From positions 181,581 to 245,580 of the forward strand of contig NMRA01000316.1 in assembly GCA_002633005.1 (NCBI GenBank): 64,000 nt of DNA, given 5' to 3'. Under the pieces are notes generated by a model. It did no database searches. It had not been told where the DNA came from and was given only the letters and a program-made list of their open reading frames with translations. Made by a program: the position numbers and the translations under genes. Positions 31,952 through 46,900 of the stretch are shown in pieces (the first letter of the stretch is position 1; the number at the start of each line of letters is the position of its first letter). This stretch comes from Phoronis australis (Eukaryota > Phoronida > Phoronidae).

Positions 31952-34900
31952 CTAAACGCAATACAGAACAGTCAACACAATAAAAATGCTGTGTTTAAGT
32001 CTCGTATACCATAGACACATGTGCATGTAGATAATATACAAAAAAATAAAACAATCTAAAACAGTCCCGTCGACATCAACGTTTTGTCAGTAAATAACAA
32101 TGCTGAATTAAGTAACGAGATGAAGAAATGTTAACCTAATCGAAACTTCAATTCCAACAGAATCCTTTAAACTATGCTTCGACAAACTTGTGGTGTTCGA
32201 TAGCAGTTGACAAACATAAAAGTGCAACATAGACTACATGTACACGTTTTTAACGTTTAGAACTCCTGTCCTGGCAGTCTGCACCATGGTTCTTCGAGAC
32301 GTAAAGATGCCATGCCTCGTGGTGAAACCAAACGACAACAAATGCCAAAATCAAAACTTAATGTTTTCAAAAGATAGTCATACCAGCATAAAAGACGAGC
32401 ACTTAACCTGTGCATAATGTGACCACATGCACGATGCCGCCATACAGATGTGTACTCACCTGATATTGCGGCTGCTTCTGTCTGTCATTATTCGTCACTG
32501 GAAGCGGCGGTCGTGACATTTCTGCAGCGGTCTCCTTCGTCATAGCTTTCGTTTGAGCATTCCTTTGCGACGGGTTTTTATTTGGAGAATACTTAGTGGA
32601 TTTCCGTTCCATTGGTGGAGATTTATTAGCAGTAACTTGAGCGTTCTCTGCACATCTATTTATGAACCCGCATACTTTTTCAACGGGCGTTATTGAGGTA
32701 GATTGTACTTTCAAAGGGTCTGACAGCTGTCTAGACGACTTTGTATGTGGAGGAAACGACGGGTCTGACATTTGTCGCGCCATTTTCGAAAAATCTACTG
32801 ATGAAGCCGGAGAGGACGTGTCGAAACTCACGTTCTGATCCATGGAGGACGTGCGTGATATCCTGTTTAGCTTTGGCGCGCGTTGCAATCCCTGTTGAGG
32901 AAGTTTCGACGTTGGTGTACTAGGGTTCGAGCAATCCGTTACAGTAGAGGCGTTGGAATCGTTACTGGGAGATTGAGGGATGGTAACCGTTTGTGAAGGA
33001 CTCGGCTGATCGGAAATGAAGAACATTCTGGACTCTGGAACCTTTTTCACCTGGTTTCCAGTGCTCCCCTGACTATCAAGAAGATTGAACAACGAGTCAT
33101 CTATATTATCGTATATATTGATGTGCGCTGGACGAGACTTGCCAAAGTTATGCCGCTTGTCACCATTGGGGTATCTGTAATGACCCGAGTTTTCAAAACG
33201 TGATAGTGGATTGGCATCGCTATTGCATTTTCTCAGTTTTTTTGATAAGAACTGTCTTTCGTTTTTTGGCAGTTGAAATTCTGTATTCTGTATGTCCTGA
33301 AAACAGATGTCAGACGACGATGCTGTCTGTGGAGGTTGTTTATTGTTTTTGCTAATCGCGCATGAATCTGGCTTTTTTCCTCGTGGACTACTCAATTTTG
33401 GTCGAGCACCCATCGCAATATATCGATTATCAATTTTTGGAGATTCTCCCGTTGCATTGTTGTCGGAAACTTTGGAAGTAGTCTTAATGTTACTATCTTT
33501 CGCGTCCTTCAGATTGGGATAATTGTTTGGCATATCGACAGACTGAGAATGGGCATCAGCTCGTTCCTTGTTTAGAGATTGCTGAAGTTCGTGTTTATCT
33601 TCCACTGTTTTATGCAACGGTGTTCGTGAGTACTTTGGCATATACATGGCATCAATGTCCAACTCGTAGTAAAATGGGCTGTCAGTGTTAGTGCTCGTCG
33701 AGGTCTCCTTAACAGGAGGACACGTATTGTCGTAACCATTGGCAACCTTTTCCGTTTCCGGAAACGATCTCTGTCTAGACAAATCGCGCTGTGGAGATGG
33801 CCGCATAACTTGCACCGACTGAGAATGCTCTAGTTTCGGTTTTCGATTGCACGCTGCAAATGGTTTTACTGGCGCTTGTCTAGATGGCACTACGGGCGGT
33901 AAGGTAATCAAATGTGGAGACACAGACTTCTTAAACATTTTATCCAGTAATGAAACTTCACCGTTCTTCTTTTGTTGACTGTTCTGCTCGGCAGACTGCT
34001 GAACGTTATCTGGATACTCCCATGCCGTTTCATCGATACTTCCCAAGGTACCGAAATCGTCACTGGACACAGATGCAGCCTCGGCACGAGTACGCAACTG
34101 AGTTGGTAACGGCGGCCGTGGAGGGGGCTTCGGTTGAGCTGCATCTGAGGTTGATTGTAAGGAAAATGTATTTCCGTTGACCAGAGAGAGGATTGGACGG
34201 TTTGACTTTTGCAGTTGTTGTTGTTGTGGTGGTGGTGGTGATGGTAGGTTTTTGTTTCCTTCAAGCTTAAGTTGCTTGACCCGAGGAGGGCTTCCCTTAA
34301 GTTCATTAGCAATATCTGCTTCCGAACTTGTGGACCCGCCTGCTGGAAGTCTAGACACGGTATCACTCACAGTACTGCGTAAAGTGTCGCTGCTATCTGG
34401 GATAACTTGGCTCAGGCCTGACAGTCGACTTGTAGAAGAAGTTTGAGAAGGAAGTTGGTGTGAAGAATTTTTTGAGGATGTGCTCGCACTTAATTGCTTT
34501 CCCATGAAAGCTTCTTGTGTTAGAAATAACATGGGCCTGTCTGTGCGAGGGAGGCTATTGCTTTGCTGTACATTCTTATTAAGGAAATGGACGGCTGGCA
34601 ACTCGGGCGACATGACGCGAGGGTGAAAGGTATCCCTTATTATATTTGTCAACGCAGATTCGCTGAATTTTCTCAAAAGTCCCTCTCTCGTGCTGTCGTG
34701 TGATTTCTCACTTTCCCTACGCTGCTTTCTCGTCATGCTGCCAGATGGCGTGTGAGTCGCACTTCCTTTAGCAGATTCAACGCTAGGCTTGCGTTGCTTG
34801 TTCATTGGAACTTGGCCAAGTCCGAATCGGATAATATCATCAGCGCTGCGACTGCTTTGGGAGCTCGGGGGTCTTTCTTGCACAGCCCTATAACTGCCAA

Positions 34901-37900
34901 TAGGCATGTCATTTGATGTCGACTGGCAATGAACAGGTGACGAATCTTTGCTCTTCTGAGGTGGACTCGATCCATAAGTAGTGGACACCTGAGGTTTGAC
35001 GATGTCAGATACCGGCGCCGGGCTCGATTCTTCCAAATTTGTCTCTGGAACGCTTTCTAACAAATGGCGCTGTTCTTCAGGCACTGCAAAGAAAGAATGA
35101 ACATATTAACGAAGGCCTACTACCAAAGTATTCAATGGTTTAGTGAATAAACAATGTAACTTGGCACCGGTAGGTGAAACTATAGTCTAGATTAGGCTGA
35201 AAAAACGAAATTGAGTCCCCCCCCCTACTTATTGTAGATGATGACTCAGTTGATTGTGGGCTCCGACTCAACATGGTGGTAGAATTGGGCAGCGTACATG
35301 TAGAAGACAACATTTGGAATCCGTGGTATGTGGATGAAACAGCTAAGTTATCGGATTTTTTCAACTGGAATAAAAAGGAAGAACACGGTCGACGAAGTTA
35401 AGAGGAGTAGATTTCGACTGATCCGCTAACGAAGAACGTGGAGTACCGCAAACTCTACTAGCTCATCGTTAGTTTCGTGTGGCGTAGTAGGAGACCACGC
35501 GGCAAATTTCCAGCTGGTTTTGGCCTTCAATCTTGACATCAAAGTGACATACATGAGCGCACAATTTGCAGTTTAAAGATAAAAAGATAAAAGTCACACG
35601 ACTCAAATCTAAATAAACGAAGCAAAAATCTCAGTTGCGTACAGTGTACGTCGCAAAATTTGGACGCTAGTGAGAAGGGCTGCCGATCGTAGAACGAAGC
35701 TATCAGGAACATGGGTTTCATCATTGTACTCGAAATTTAACTAGAAAGTATTTTGGCACTTTTCTGTTCTCTTTCGTACGAACTCAAGATAAGTGCCTTC
35801 TGGTCTGTCCTAAAGTGCATTGTAGTTCGTGCACATAACTTTTTAGTCCAACTTAGCTCTTGATGAGAAAAAAATCATTCAGGTTCAGACTCGAATTTTT
35901 AGCCTTAATGCTGGGGTCTACAAGTGCAATTAGTATGATAAAGTGGTCCAAGTAAGTCATTATGTACTCGTGAATACAAAAATGGAGTTCAATGAACCTG
36001 GAGTTCAAACAAATGTAGATTACAAAATGCCAAAATTATTTCGGGTTGGATTTCGAGTAAAAAGATTAAACCCCGGGTCTAGATTGCAATAACGATAAAG
36101 TCTACAATTATGGTAGCAGTGAATTCAATGGCACAATTCAACATCACAACCTCACCGACCATTCACTTCACTGGCCGCCATTTTGCTAAGCTAGTCTAAG
36201 CATACTCCCAAGACACTCGCTGCTCACTTTCGTGATTTCACGACTTCTTGCGAGATCTTGATTTCTCTCAAGAAACTTGGTCTGCTGAGCGCTCTCCAGT
36301 TTAATGTTTGCAAATATTTTGGACAGGTTTACTTAAAGTGCACAACATGCGGCGACTATACATGCATATTCATGTGTTTCATGTGCTGGCTTCAGTGTTG
36401 CCATAATGTGATTCACCAGAGGATTGATTTTGAAAGGTCGGCCGGGGCGGCAGCAATGGCGGAGCACATGGGACCACGGAGTGATGAGGTTTGACGCCAG
36501 CAACTGGTCGACCTGTCAATTCTGGAACGAAACAACAATTGCTATGAATAGCTACATTGATGCAAATACAAATACATGATCCCACCTAGACCCGCAATAT
36601 CGAGTACATTTAGATGTTTGTAACTGAAATTTATTTTGATTTTCAGGTCGAACTCGGTGAGACTTACGCACACAAGCTGGTATTGAGTGAAACATTTTTA
36701 CCTAGATGTGAATTGTGCAAAAATTCAGCGAATAGGCTTTCATCAAGTAGACATGTATCTACTCGAAGAACCACAAGTAAACTACTCAAAAAGTAAGGCT
36801 CACATCGTTTTTTCAACTAAATATGACAGGAACGATCGACTTGAAAAATTCGAAAAAGCAAACATCAACTGACACGTACAGCATTGAGTAACTTTCGCTT
36901 AAGCAGCAGTTCAAGAATTTTCATGAACTTCCTGAGATGCGCTCAGGATTTTATCCAGTAGTTTTTGGTGGTCAGGCTGTGTTGAACAATACTTTGAACA
37001 CTGAGAATTACTCGAGGTTTCGAGTACTCAGTTTGGTTGAGTACGCTTTGGTGGTCTCCAAAACATGAGGGATTTTTAAGGGTGTTATTCAAGGGCTTAG
37101 TTAAGTATGGTTTTGCGGCCCAGATGTCTTGCTCATTAGGAAGCTACAGTGAAGGTTTTACCATTCTTCGTGACTGCAAAAGCCGCGTCGTTTGTCCGAG
37201 GAGGCACCCTTTTGCTAAGAAGTAGATATGTATTCATTTCTCCCTTGCCTTTCACGGTAATTTTTCCGCGATCTTCAAATTCGTACAAATCGCGAAGTGC
37301 ATCAAAAACCTCTTGAGTGACCTAGAATTAAATGAGGAATGAACTGATTTCGGTGTTTGTTGTTGTTACCGGCTTCAAATGCATTAGACAAGCACATGCA
37401 AACTAATACTAGGCTCATAACCGTACTTTGATTTTGAATAAGTACAAAGCCGAGTCATTGAGCATTTGAAATGCAAGAGCAAGTTCAGTTGCATGCCAAC
37501 AAACATGCGCATAAATGCATACAAGTCATACGCTGCATGGGATGGCACTGTCACACGTCACGTTGAAATTGTTGAACAATGCTTTCGACCTTACGAAACA
37601 CTTAAGAATTACCCAGCGAGTTGGTTTCGAGTTTATGAAACCCGGCCCTGATCGAGCACATACTGACCTGAACTCGTCCTAATTTCCCGGTAGAGTCCAT
37701 CCGACTTGCCACGTTAACAGTGTTCCCCCAGATGTCGTATTGTGGCTTGCGAGCGCCAATAACACCAGCGACGACTGGCCCAACGTTAACACCTGTCAAC
37801 AGAACATCGATAAAGCGGACTGGGAACGCATTTTTTTTCGCGGAAAAGGGTGTGACGTCATTAATAGGCTGCATAAGTATACTAGTGAAAAATGTAAAAA

Positions 37901-40900
37901 ATCAACTCAACGCAATTTTAGTTAGTGATTAAGCTACTAGACAAAGCTCTGAGTGACGAATTCACGAAAATAACCAGACACCTTTATAATGTCAAGACTT
38001 TGTACACTTAAGCTAGACAATAACGAAGCGGAAAAATATGGCGACAACGGTCTTTTCATTGGCTAGCCGTCAGTTCGTATTTTAGTATTAGCACGTGTCG
38101 TAGATAATTCACACAACAAAGAGTGTTTACACTTACCAACTCTAAGTTGAAAGTTATTATAAGAGTTCTCGTTGATATTCTGCAGTTTCATCTTCATGGC
38201 CAGAATGAACTGCATCAAGATGTTCAAAGAGTTTGTTATGGACTCCTGCGTTTCCTTAAAATAAGAACGACCTTTGTAAACAAATGCGCACGAGGTTATT
38301 TGCGTAGGCTTCTTTTAACAGAGGGAATCGGTTAAGTCTACAGAAACTGAAGACCTGAGCACACTTGATATCTAATAAAATACTACTCACATTTATCATA
38401 AATTTTGGTAGCAATCCATACGATGCCATGTATGTGCTTCCAATTGTCTTAATCTTGTCCAATCCTCTGAAGCGAGCATCGTTAAGCAACTGAAACGATG
38501 GGAGTAGCGTGACTATAGGTCACATCAGAGACTTGGCCGACATTTCTAAGAAGCAAAGTAAGCAAATTAAAAACACGTGTTCTTCACCAAACAAAATGTT
38601 CCAAGCGACGAACATGACGGAATATTACCTGAAACTACACTCTACTAAATTTGTGATGGCAGCAAATGCATCTGAATAGATAATAGACACGACTTCTGCG
38701 ACATGTTTCTAGCTATCACAAAACGTATGAATCTCGAATGTTTAAAAGGAACGTAACCGTTTTTCATGTAAGGTTTAAAAAGAGGACAGATTCCTGGTTA
38801 TGGTGGAGATGCAATTTTCCTTGTTAATGGCTGTTTCCTGTGCTATTGCTACACAAGAAATAATAAAAAGTGACGTGAACAACTCGGCAAAAAGTCAGGA
38901 TCTTGGTTTTGCATTCACTTTCATTTTCATGCCCACTACTATGCAGTCTGCATCGGTCATTGGTCATCGGTTGGCTGAATGTGAGGAAATGTAGAAACAA
39001 GACGCAGGCCGTTTACGTCACTTTGTTTTATTCCGCGTACGATAAATACACGACAAATGAACAGTAATTAACAAATCCCAATGGATGTCCAAGATAACCG
39101 AAGACCTTATCGAAAATAACACCAAGCACGATTTCCTTCCGTTTTGCAGCAACCAGCAATCACTAACAAACTATCATATAGAATGATAACTGTACGTCTA
39201 CCTCATCAAAGTCAAAGAATATTTCATTGAGAACACGTAGACATTCCATGCCCTGGTTGTTGGCATCTAGTTCCATGTAGAATTCCGAGAAGTTCGGTAT
39301 TGATGCAAAGAACACGCCCACTTTAGAGTACTGTTGACTGTAGAGTCTCTGTAAAGCGAATAGGATTTAGTAACACAATCACATGTCCTGTGTTCCATCC
39401 ATTCGTCGACTTGGGCTTAGAACTATTTAAATGTACAGTCTTGCAGCTACACCTTACGTGCGCCGAAGTCAAAGTATGCTTGCTGACCCGATACCCTCGA
39501 ATTCACTCGTGTTTTGCACGTGTTCATGAATGGCAAACGTATACAAACACATGGGCAGTACAACCTAGGAGCTGACATGCGCTATCAGGAGCACTGTTGA
39601 ATCATCCACATTTAATAGTTAAATATACAGTACTCATTGTTCTGTTTCATGAAAAATGACTTCAGACTTAAAACAGAAATTTGGTTTTTGGCTGTATATA
39701 GACAATTCCGAAAATATAATTAAATCTCAATTGAGCAAAAGTGCAGTCTCTGAGAATTTGCACATACTGTAACTGCTAGTTGTTGAGGTTATGTCTACAA
39801 ATTACATGTTGTATTTCTAGACTGTGACAGGTTCATAGTAACTTGGCTTAAATTCCATTCAGGAATAGGGAAATGACAGCGTAAGACTACTTGTTTTAAG
39901 TCTTTAAGTCACTTTCACTAAACGTACCTCTGGTGAACCGCCCATATATAGCGCGGGTAGTTCGGGATGAGAGTAATCATGGTATTCCAGGGCATGGGTA
40001 CATGTATATGGATACATTTTGTTCTAGATGGTCACTTAAAATATGGATATAACTCCACGGTTGGTCTCACCATTTGGGTGCGGTAGGTCTCGTCGAGGAA
40101 GTGAGCTGCCACGTGAGTGGGAAGTAAGTTACAGAGAATCTTGTGATTGTTGGCTTGTAACTCTGTCATCTCCTGCTTTTCTTCCGTTGCCTACACGGAA
40201 TGATGCAAAGCAGCCAGTGTCGGATTATAACAAAACTGCATTCCAAAAATTAACGAATTGAATAAATAGTTTATGCTATGTCTTTCAACATTGTAACGAA
40301 TGTAGGTAATTTTGGAAATTGCGAACATAAACGTAACACTGCAATCTGCTGGACCAAAGTGGATTGGTTGTAGGCCATAAGCAAAGTTAGCCTAAAAGTC
40401 CTAAAACAAGTATTCGATTAACGGGACCGAGTATACAAAGAACGTAAAAACAGTGTGACAAAGGCATTCGGTTCAAAAGTTACCGGTACTATTCGAGGTT
40501 CTGTGTATGCAAGAGCTGTAAAACTAATCAGATCCACATCCGTGTAATGTGTTTGTTAGAGTTGTGTCCAATACCTACTCTACGTCGCGCTCTCTAAGTA
40601 CCAACCGATGTACCATGGCAGAGAATCCGTCGGGCTCATTCTCCTACGTGCATGTACATTGTATTGCAACACCGACATACGGTAAAATGCTTAATTATTG
40701 GGTATTGATTACGTTCGGCCGCCTCGCGATACCAACCTGTGATTTCCATAGAAAGTCAAGTCTGTATGTCCACTCGTTATGGCGTCCGTGAATATAGAGG
40801 GATAAGGTGAAAATTGCCAAGACTACAATACCCATTATGTCGGAGGGAATGTCCTGACTGCAAAAAGGAGGGTGTAGGTTATGATTAAGAATATGTGAGA

Positions 40901-43900
40901 CGTAGCTATTTCAAGTTACTTCCTGTTGTTTAACAGAGTGAATTGACTTTCCCATTTCAAGTTACTTCCTGTTGTTTAACAGAGTGAATTGACTTTCCCA
41001 TGAGTCAGAAGAAGAAGTTTGTTGCTTTAACGGCATGTTAAAACTCTCCATATGAAGGTACATGTACCTCCTTCCATCATCCGGAAATAAAAGGGTAGTA
41101 CTCATAACGACACTCCCATCCAACTCTCCAAACCAAAACAATACTCTGTAACCCTCGAAAGTTTGGAGCACGCTCCTTACCAAAGTCTGCTAAACCGGCA
41201 AGCGTGACATGGGTTGTTGTCCATGTACACAACAACTGTAGGGAAAGACCAAGAACCGTCATATACATGTACCATCTGCGACACAGTGGGTGTGCGTTTT
41301 TAGATGACTCCAGGTTTCATCACTCAAGTGAAAGGTCAAATGCATATTTGCAGGGAACAGAACGAGGATTTGTTGAAATCACCAATACATGGTTTAGTAT
41401 CCCTTTAACTAACTTTTACTGTTTTGTCAGAGTTCCTCAAACAGAAAGTTGGTGGGTTAGTGGGTTCAGACATTTCAAGTCAAAACTTTTCTGTACGTTA
41501 ACCAGTACATTCACATCAATTCAGGTAATATTTCGATACCTGATAAATTACATGAACAATCTCAAAAAAGCGGGAAAACATATTTTAGCCTGGTGGCACA
41601 GGTTGTTCTGGGGAAGGATGGACAATATCAGTGGAACAACTTAAATCATTCATTTGCTTGTTGTAACAAGGGAACTCTTTTGTAATTCTGAATGAAAAAA
41701 GAGAGTTTATCACAAGCCGATTATCATCAGATATCAGAGGAAGAACAGCGCGACTTACTGCGTCGATTTGTCGTACATCCTGAACAGACCCGGATGAGTA
41801 ACCTCCAAGGAAACGATAATAATCCCAGACGTAGCCGATATTAGAACTACTTTCAGTATTGCAGAGACGCGTAGGAACACGGAAATCATAAAGAAGACCA
41901 GCACGCCGCTGATGACGAAATATTGTGGAAAGACGCATTTTAGATGCTCGGTATTTTCTGCCAGTCCGTATTCCACGATGTTCCCGAAGACGGCACCATC
42001 TTTACAGGTAAACTGGAAAATAGATTGTAAATTCCTGCGTAGCCAGACCCAACTAGGTGTGTCAAATTTGTAAGCGTATCACTAAACTGGCCCTGTTGGT
42101 CTGATACACGTTTCATCAGACGACCATAGCCGCTCAGTTGGGCCCATTCCAACAAATACCTGGGCCTGGGGTCTAATCCGTGCATTCGAAATCGAAATTA
42201 ATTTTGGAACTTTCTTGTCTACTTTTGGGCGAACTCAACGTAGGTGTCTCTTTTTCAGTGCTCGAGTACATAATGACTTAAGTGAAAACTTTCTGATCAT
42301 GGTATGCAGTTGAAGACCTCAGCATTAAGGCTAGGAATTCGAGTCTTTTACTCGAAATCTTAAATTTTTACTCGAATTTGTAGCACGAAGTTAGGAGTCA
42401 GAAAATGCCAAGTAGAATTGGGAACTCGTACAGAATAACACACACATATTGTGCTTGCATAAACGCAGAATAGAAAATACCAAAAATAATTTCGAGTTCG
42501 ATTTTGGGTGCACTTATCGCAGACCCTGGGACCATTACCATCAACAAGTGCACACATATAACATACAGTGTACATAGACGAATTAAGACCGAGCTGAGGA
42601 ATTAGTGCCCTGAGTCGACCAGTAGGGTCCAATAGGATGCGAGCTGACGAGCTTGTGGACAGGATACAGACGCTCAACCCACAAGCCCACACTGCATGTT
42701 CAAATCATACCACAAGTGTCACGCACTAACCCATTGGGATATCAAGTACATGTATTACGAACAAATGAAAATTAAAATAACAACCCATCGAAGGCATGTG
42801 GCTTTTGGTTGTGGCTAGAAGTAGCACTTCCAAGAGGTAATGTACAAATAGTTTCAATCCAACAAGGCACCAACCAAAGTCTGAAGTGATAGCAGCCGCA
42901 GTTGAATTGATAGAGCTTACCACGTTGATTTGTACCATGGTAAACACAAGAAGGATGGTCATCAGCATTATAGACCTTCGTATCCAAGGGATACCACGGA
43001 TGTCTATTTTGACGCACTGAAACGAAACAAAAAACGCCATTAAGTCAGATATCATATCCGTGAAAGGTTAATATGAGAGGATAAGCGTAAGATTCCGCAG
43101 GGGTACCTTAAAGCGATTCTACATTACGTTATTCTATGACTTGGCCTAACAGAATTAGTGGATCTACTTCCCTGAAGTTATAAGAATTGGGACACCATAC
43201 CAATACGTCCTGACTGAGGCAACGTGTATTGTACTGTGTAATTCGATGTGAGCATTCTTCCATCTCAGTGGTCGATTAACTCGCGCGAGGCGTTAGACAT
43301 ACTTGTCAACTTAGCAGAATTCGCATGCTTCAAGGTTGTTCCAATCTTTCGACAAAAGGCGAAGGCGTCAGGGTAATAGTTTATTTCAAAGAGCCTAAAA
43401 CTGGTGAAACTTAAGTATTAAACGCTGGTTACTTTAAAATAATATCCAAAGCTTACAGAAGCGATTGTTATGTTATGGGTAAAACATAATGCACTCGAGC
43501 ATAGAATGATTGACACTTGCCTTGAGCTCCTATTAAAGCAGGACGGAAAATGTCAAAAATAATTTGAGTTCAACTTCCGAGTACACAGTTTAGATCACGG
43601 CCACAGGTCCCGTTTTTGATGGTTTGATTATACCTGTAGTTGACGTTATCGAACCTTACCTTTAATTTTATGCTGAGAATAATAATCAAGACAAACGATA
43701 TCCAAACAAACGCCGCCAAAAATAGAGTGAGCAACAGGAGAGACCTGAAATTCAAGAACACAGCAGTTGAATAGTTATCAGCATTTACAGTAATTGCGAT
43801 TGTGCAATCGAAACGTGATCACGATTAATCTACCCTAATAACTCGTTCAAGTAGTATTTTTCTAGTTTGTGGATGAGGTCGAGTGACCGAAACATCCACC

Positions 43901-46900
43901 ATAAGCTGCATGCCTTATCACGATATGGTTAAACAAACATATGACAAAAGACATACTGATTTACCTGGGCAACATGAGGACGTGAACTCCACCCATACAG
44001 AACAGAATGACGAGGGCACACAACATGGTACTGTCGAATGAAACGTCTTGCAGTCGCTGATACTAAAATACAAAATGATAGATCAGGGTCCGTGACCACT
44101 AAATTTTACTCGTGACTTGCCTCGAAAATGGATCAGTGACCTAGTGTAAAATTTGAAAAATCACTCAGAGAGACGTGCTATCGGTGAACTTTCGAAACTA
44201 GTTTTGAGTAAAGTTTGTTTTACAGGCCCTCACCAACGTGAACAGCTGGGATTGATTCGTATGTTTCAACACAGCATGGAAATATCAACTGAAAGTGATC
44301 ACCCAGCAGTTGTCGTCACGTTGAAAGTAGTCAAAGAACGAACATTCTAAGGTTGGTTTGTCAGTACTTTTAACGTGAAAAGAGATTGACGCTTTAATTC
44401 CCTGAGGCGCAGAGTTGCTCTAAAAGATGGGCATCGATTTCTGGCGAACACTTATAGATTTAGTTTAAAAATATACTGGTAGCAAACATTACCAGATAAT
44501 CAAAATGTCCGCTTACTTTTTTCTCTGTTTCACCTTTCCTAAACCGCAGCGTGAAAAAGTTGGCATGATGGGACCTTTCACGGTCTATACTTCTAGCTGT
44601 GATAGCTTGGGCGAGGTATTTGTTCACTCTATCTGTCGGCTGGTTGCGTACATGTCTAAAAATCATAAGTTACACAAAATACAAGACATCAGCGATACCT
44701 GAAGTTAAACAAGTATCGTCGCAATCGCAATGTTACGTGACTATGTCTACAACTGGGGTCAACTACAAATGCGCGTCTACAGCACTTGCTGTCACTTTTC
44801 TTATTCTGCAGTGGCTTAATTAGCACCAGGTGGCAGCAAATATAAAGTTTGGCATGGTACATTGCTAACACGTGTTAGTAACGTATTACGAGTAATTCAT
44901 TACCTATTAACAAACGGCTTGCGGAACTTTTGTGACAGTCGACTCTGCAAAAAAGATACAAGCAAAACTGGGGAAATTGTTTAAAACATCTCCATAAACA
45001 GAATAATCACTCGAAATAGATAATTTGATATAATTATCACCCGTCTCAGTTGCTTTATGTGTACTGTACCGGACTTTTCAAAACATGAAGTAGCAGTGTA
45101 AGACGAGCTGTACCTCTCCTGCTTAAAAAAACTCACATCATTGCATTCTAAGTCGTCACAATATTGTCAGCCCAGTACCTCCTGCTTTCAAAACTCCATA
45201 GGTGCTGATTTGATCCAGTATTGTCACGCAAGGAAATCCTTACGTCTTTTTCCAGATTATTAATGATACAAAAAGCTTGGGATGGCAGATGCGATCAAAG
45301 AAACGACCAAAGGTACTACGAGAACATACAACTATGACATTCATTCTTCACCGCACTGTTGAAAGAAACTCACGAATCTGCTGTGATGAGTGGCGCATTC
45401 AGATGGTTGGGACATCAAAGGCTCTGAAGAGCTCTGTTGTGCTAACACGTGAGAAAACGGGATTTCAGCATTGAATTTTACGGAGTGCATTAGTCGAAGC
45501 ACACAGGCAGATACGCCTTTAAATGACAGCTTCTTTGTCCTGGTGCCACTGGCGGTCTTTCTATGCACTATGCTAGATTGCTGAAAACAAAAGAGCAAGC
45601 AATCATCTCTTGAGTGTATAGCAATTTAGCCCAATCGTGTTTTTCGGTAGCAGCACATTGGTAAGATCAGGCAAATTGAAAAACGAATTTAACATTCAGT
45701 GATAATCAATTACAACTGTACACATGTTCTGGTATAATACACCAAAACTCCTACACCAAAACACACACAGCGTAGTCACTTACATAGGCTAGCGTCCCGC
45801 TACTTAAAATTACATTGAGTGCCGTCTCAAAGTCATACGCAATAATTACGCCAAAAAAACATTTAAGACATTAACCCCGACCTCAATAAAGCCATATGAA
45901 ATTCGATTTTCACAGTTTCGTAACATTAAATTTAACAATGGACACTCGTTACTGCGTGAAACGGGGTGTGGGAAGGAAATAGTAATATTACAGAGACAGC
46001 GGTCAATAAACCTGCGCGGCTTGTAGTATGCATACATCGTTTGCGTTTGGGTGCAAAAGCAAAATTTCCCTTTAAAATCAATGAGAATTGCAGTGTGAAA
46101 GGCATTATCACCGAGATAGTAGTAAAAGTGCCGTAGGTCTTGCAAGTGGCAGAACGATACTTGATATGCTGCTAGAACGCTGCGCTGACTGTAACTCGCG
46201 TATGAAGGATAGTGAACGACTCCCTAATGTGTTATTAAATTGATCAAGATAAACCCAATTTTATTTTTATTTATATATAAATGCATATTGACTTGTGTAC
46301 CCTGCGAGGTTGAGAGGAACGTATCAGATACGTCTCTATCCCCTGTTCCTTCAAATATTGACTTCTTTCACCGCCTCGACCAGGTTCAACAATGTATTCG
46401 TCGTGGAGTTCATCGAGCGTCGCTTTAGTGATGTGGACCCGGCTGAAACCAATAACTAAAAAGTTAGAACAGCAGTCCGCATTAATAGCATAAAAATATA
46501 AGTGCATCAACGTAGTGAGGACACTGGCTCTGCTCCATGTAGCAATACATGTATATACATGTAGACATGCGCGATACATGTTCATGTACATCTGCATGTA
46601 TATGAACACGGATATGGAAATGTATACGTAAATCTACAGTATATCTAATTGCATATGTGTATATACATATAGTGAATGGATGAAAGGAAGAAATGGCAAC
46701 AAAGAGGGCTATGAAGCCAACGCCACAATGACCGGCAGTGAGATATAGTGACGTTGAGTGTGATGGCGAGGAAACTAGAACGGATGCCGATGAACAGGGA
46801 AGAGGGCTATGCTAAAGATGACGACGTAGATAATAAAACAGAGTAAAATGGTGAGGGAGACGATAATCGCAAACCTACAAAACAAAAAATCTTCTGGCCA

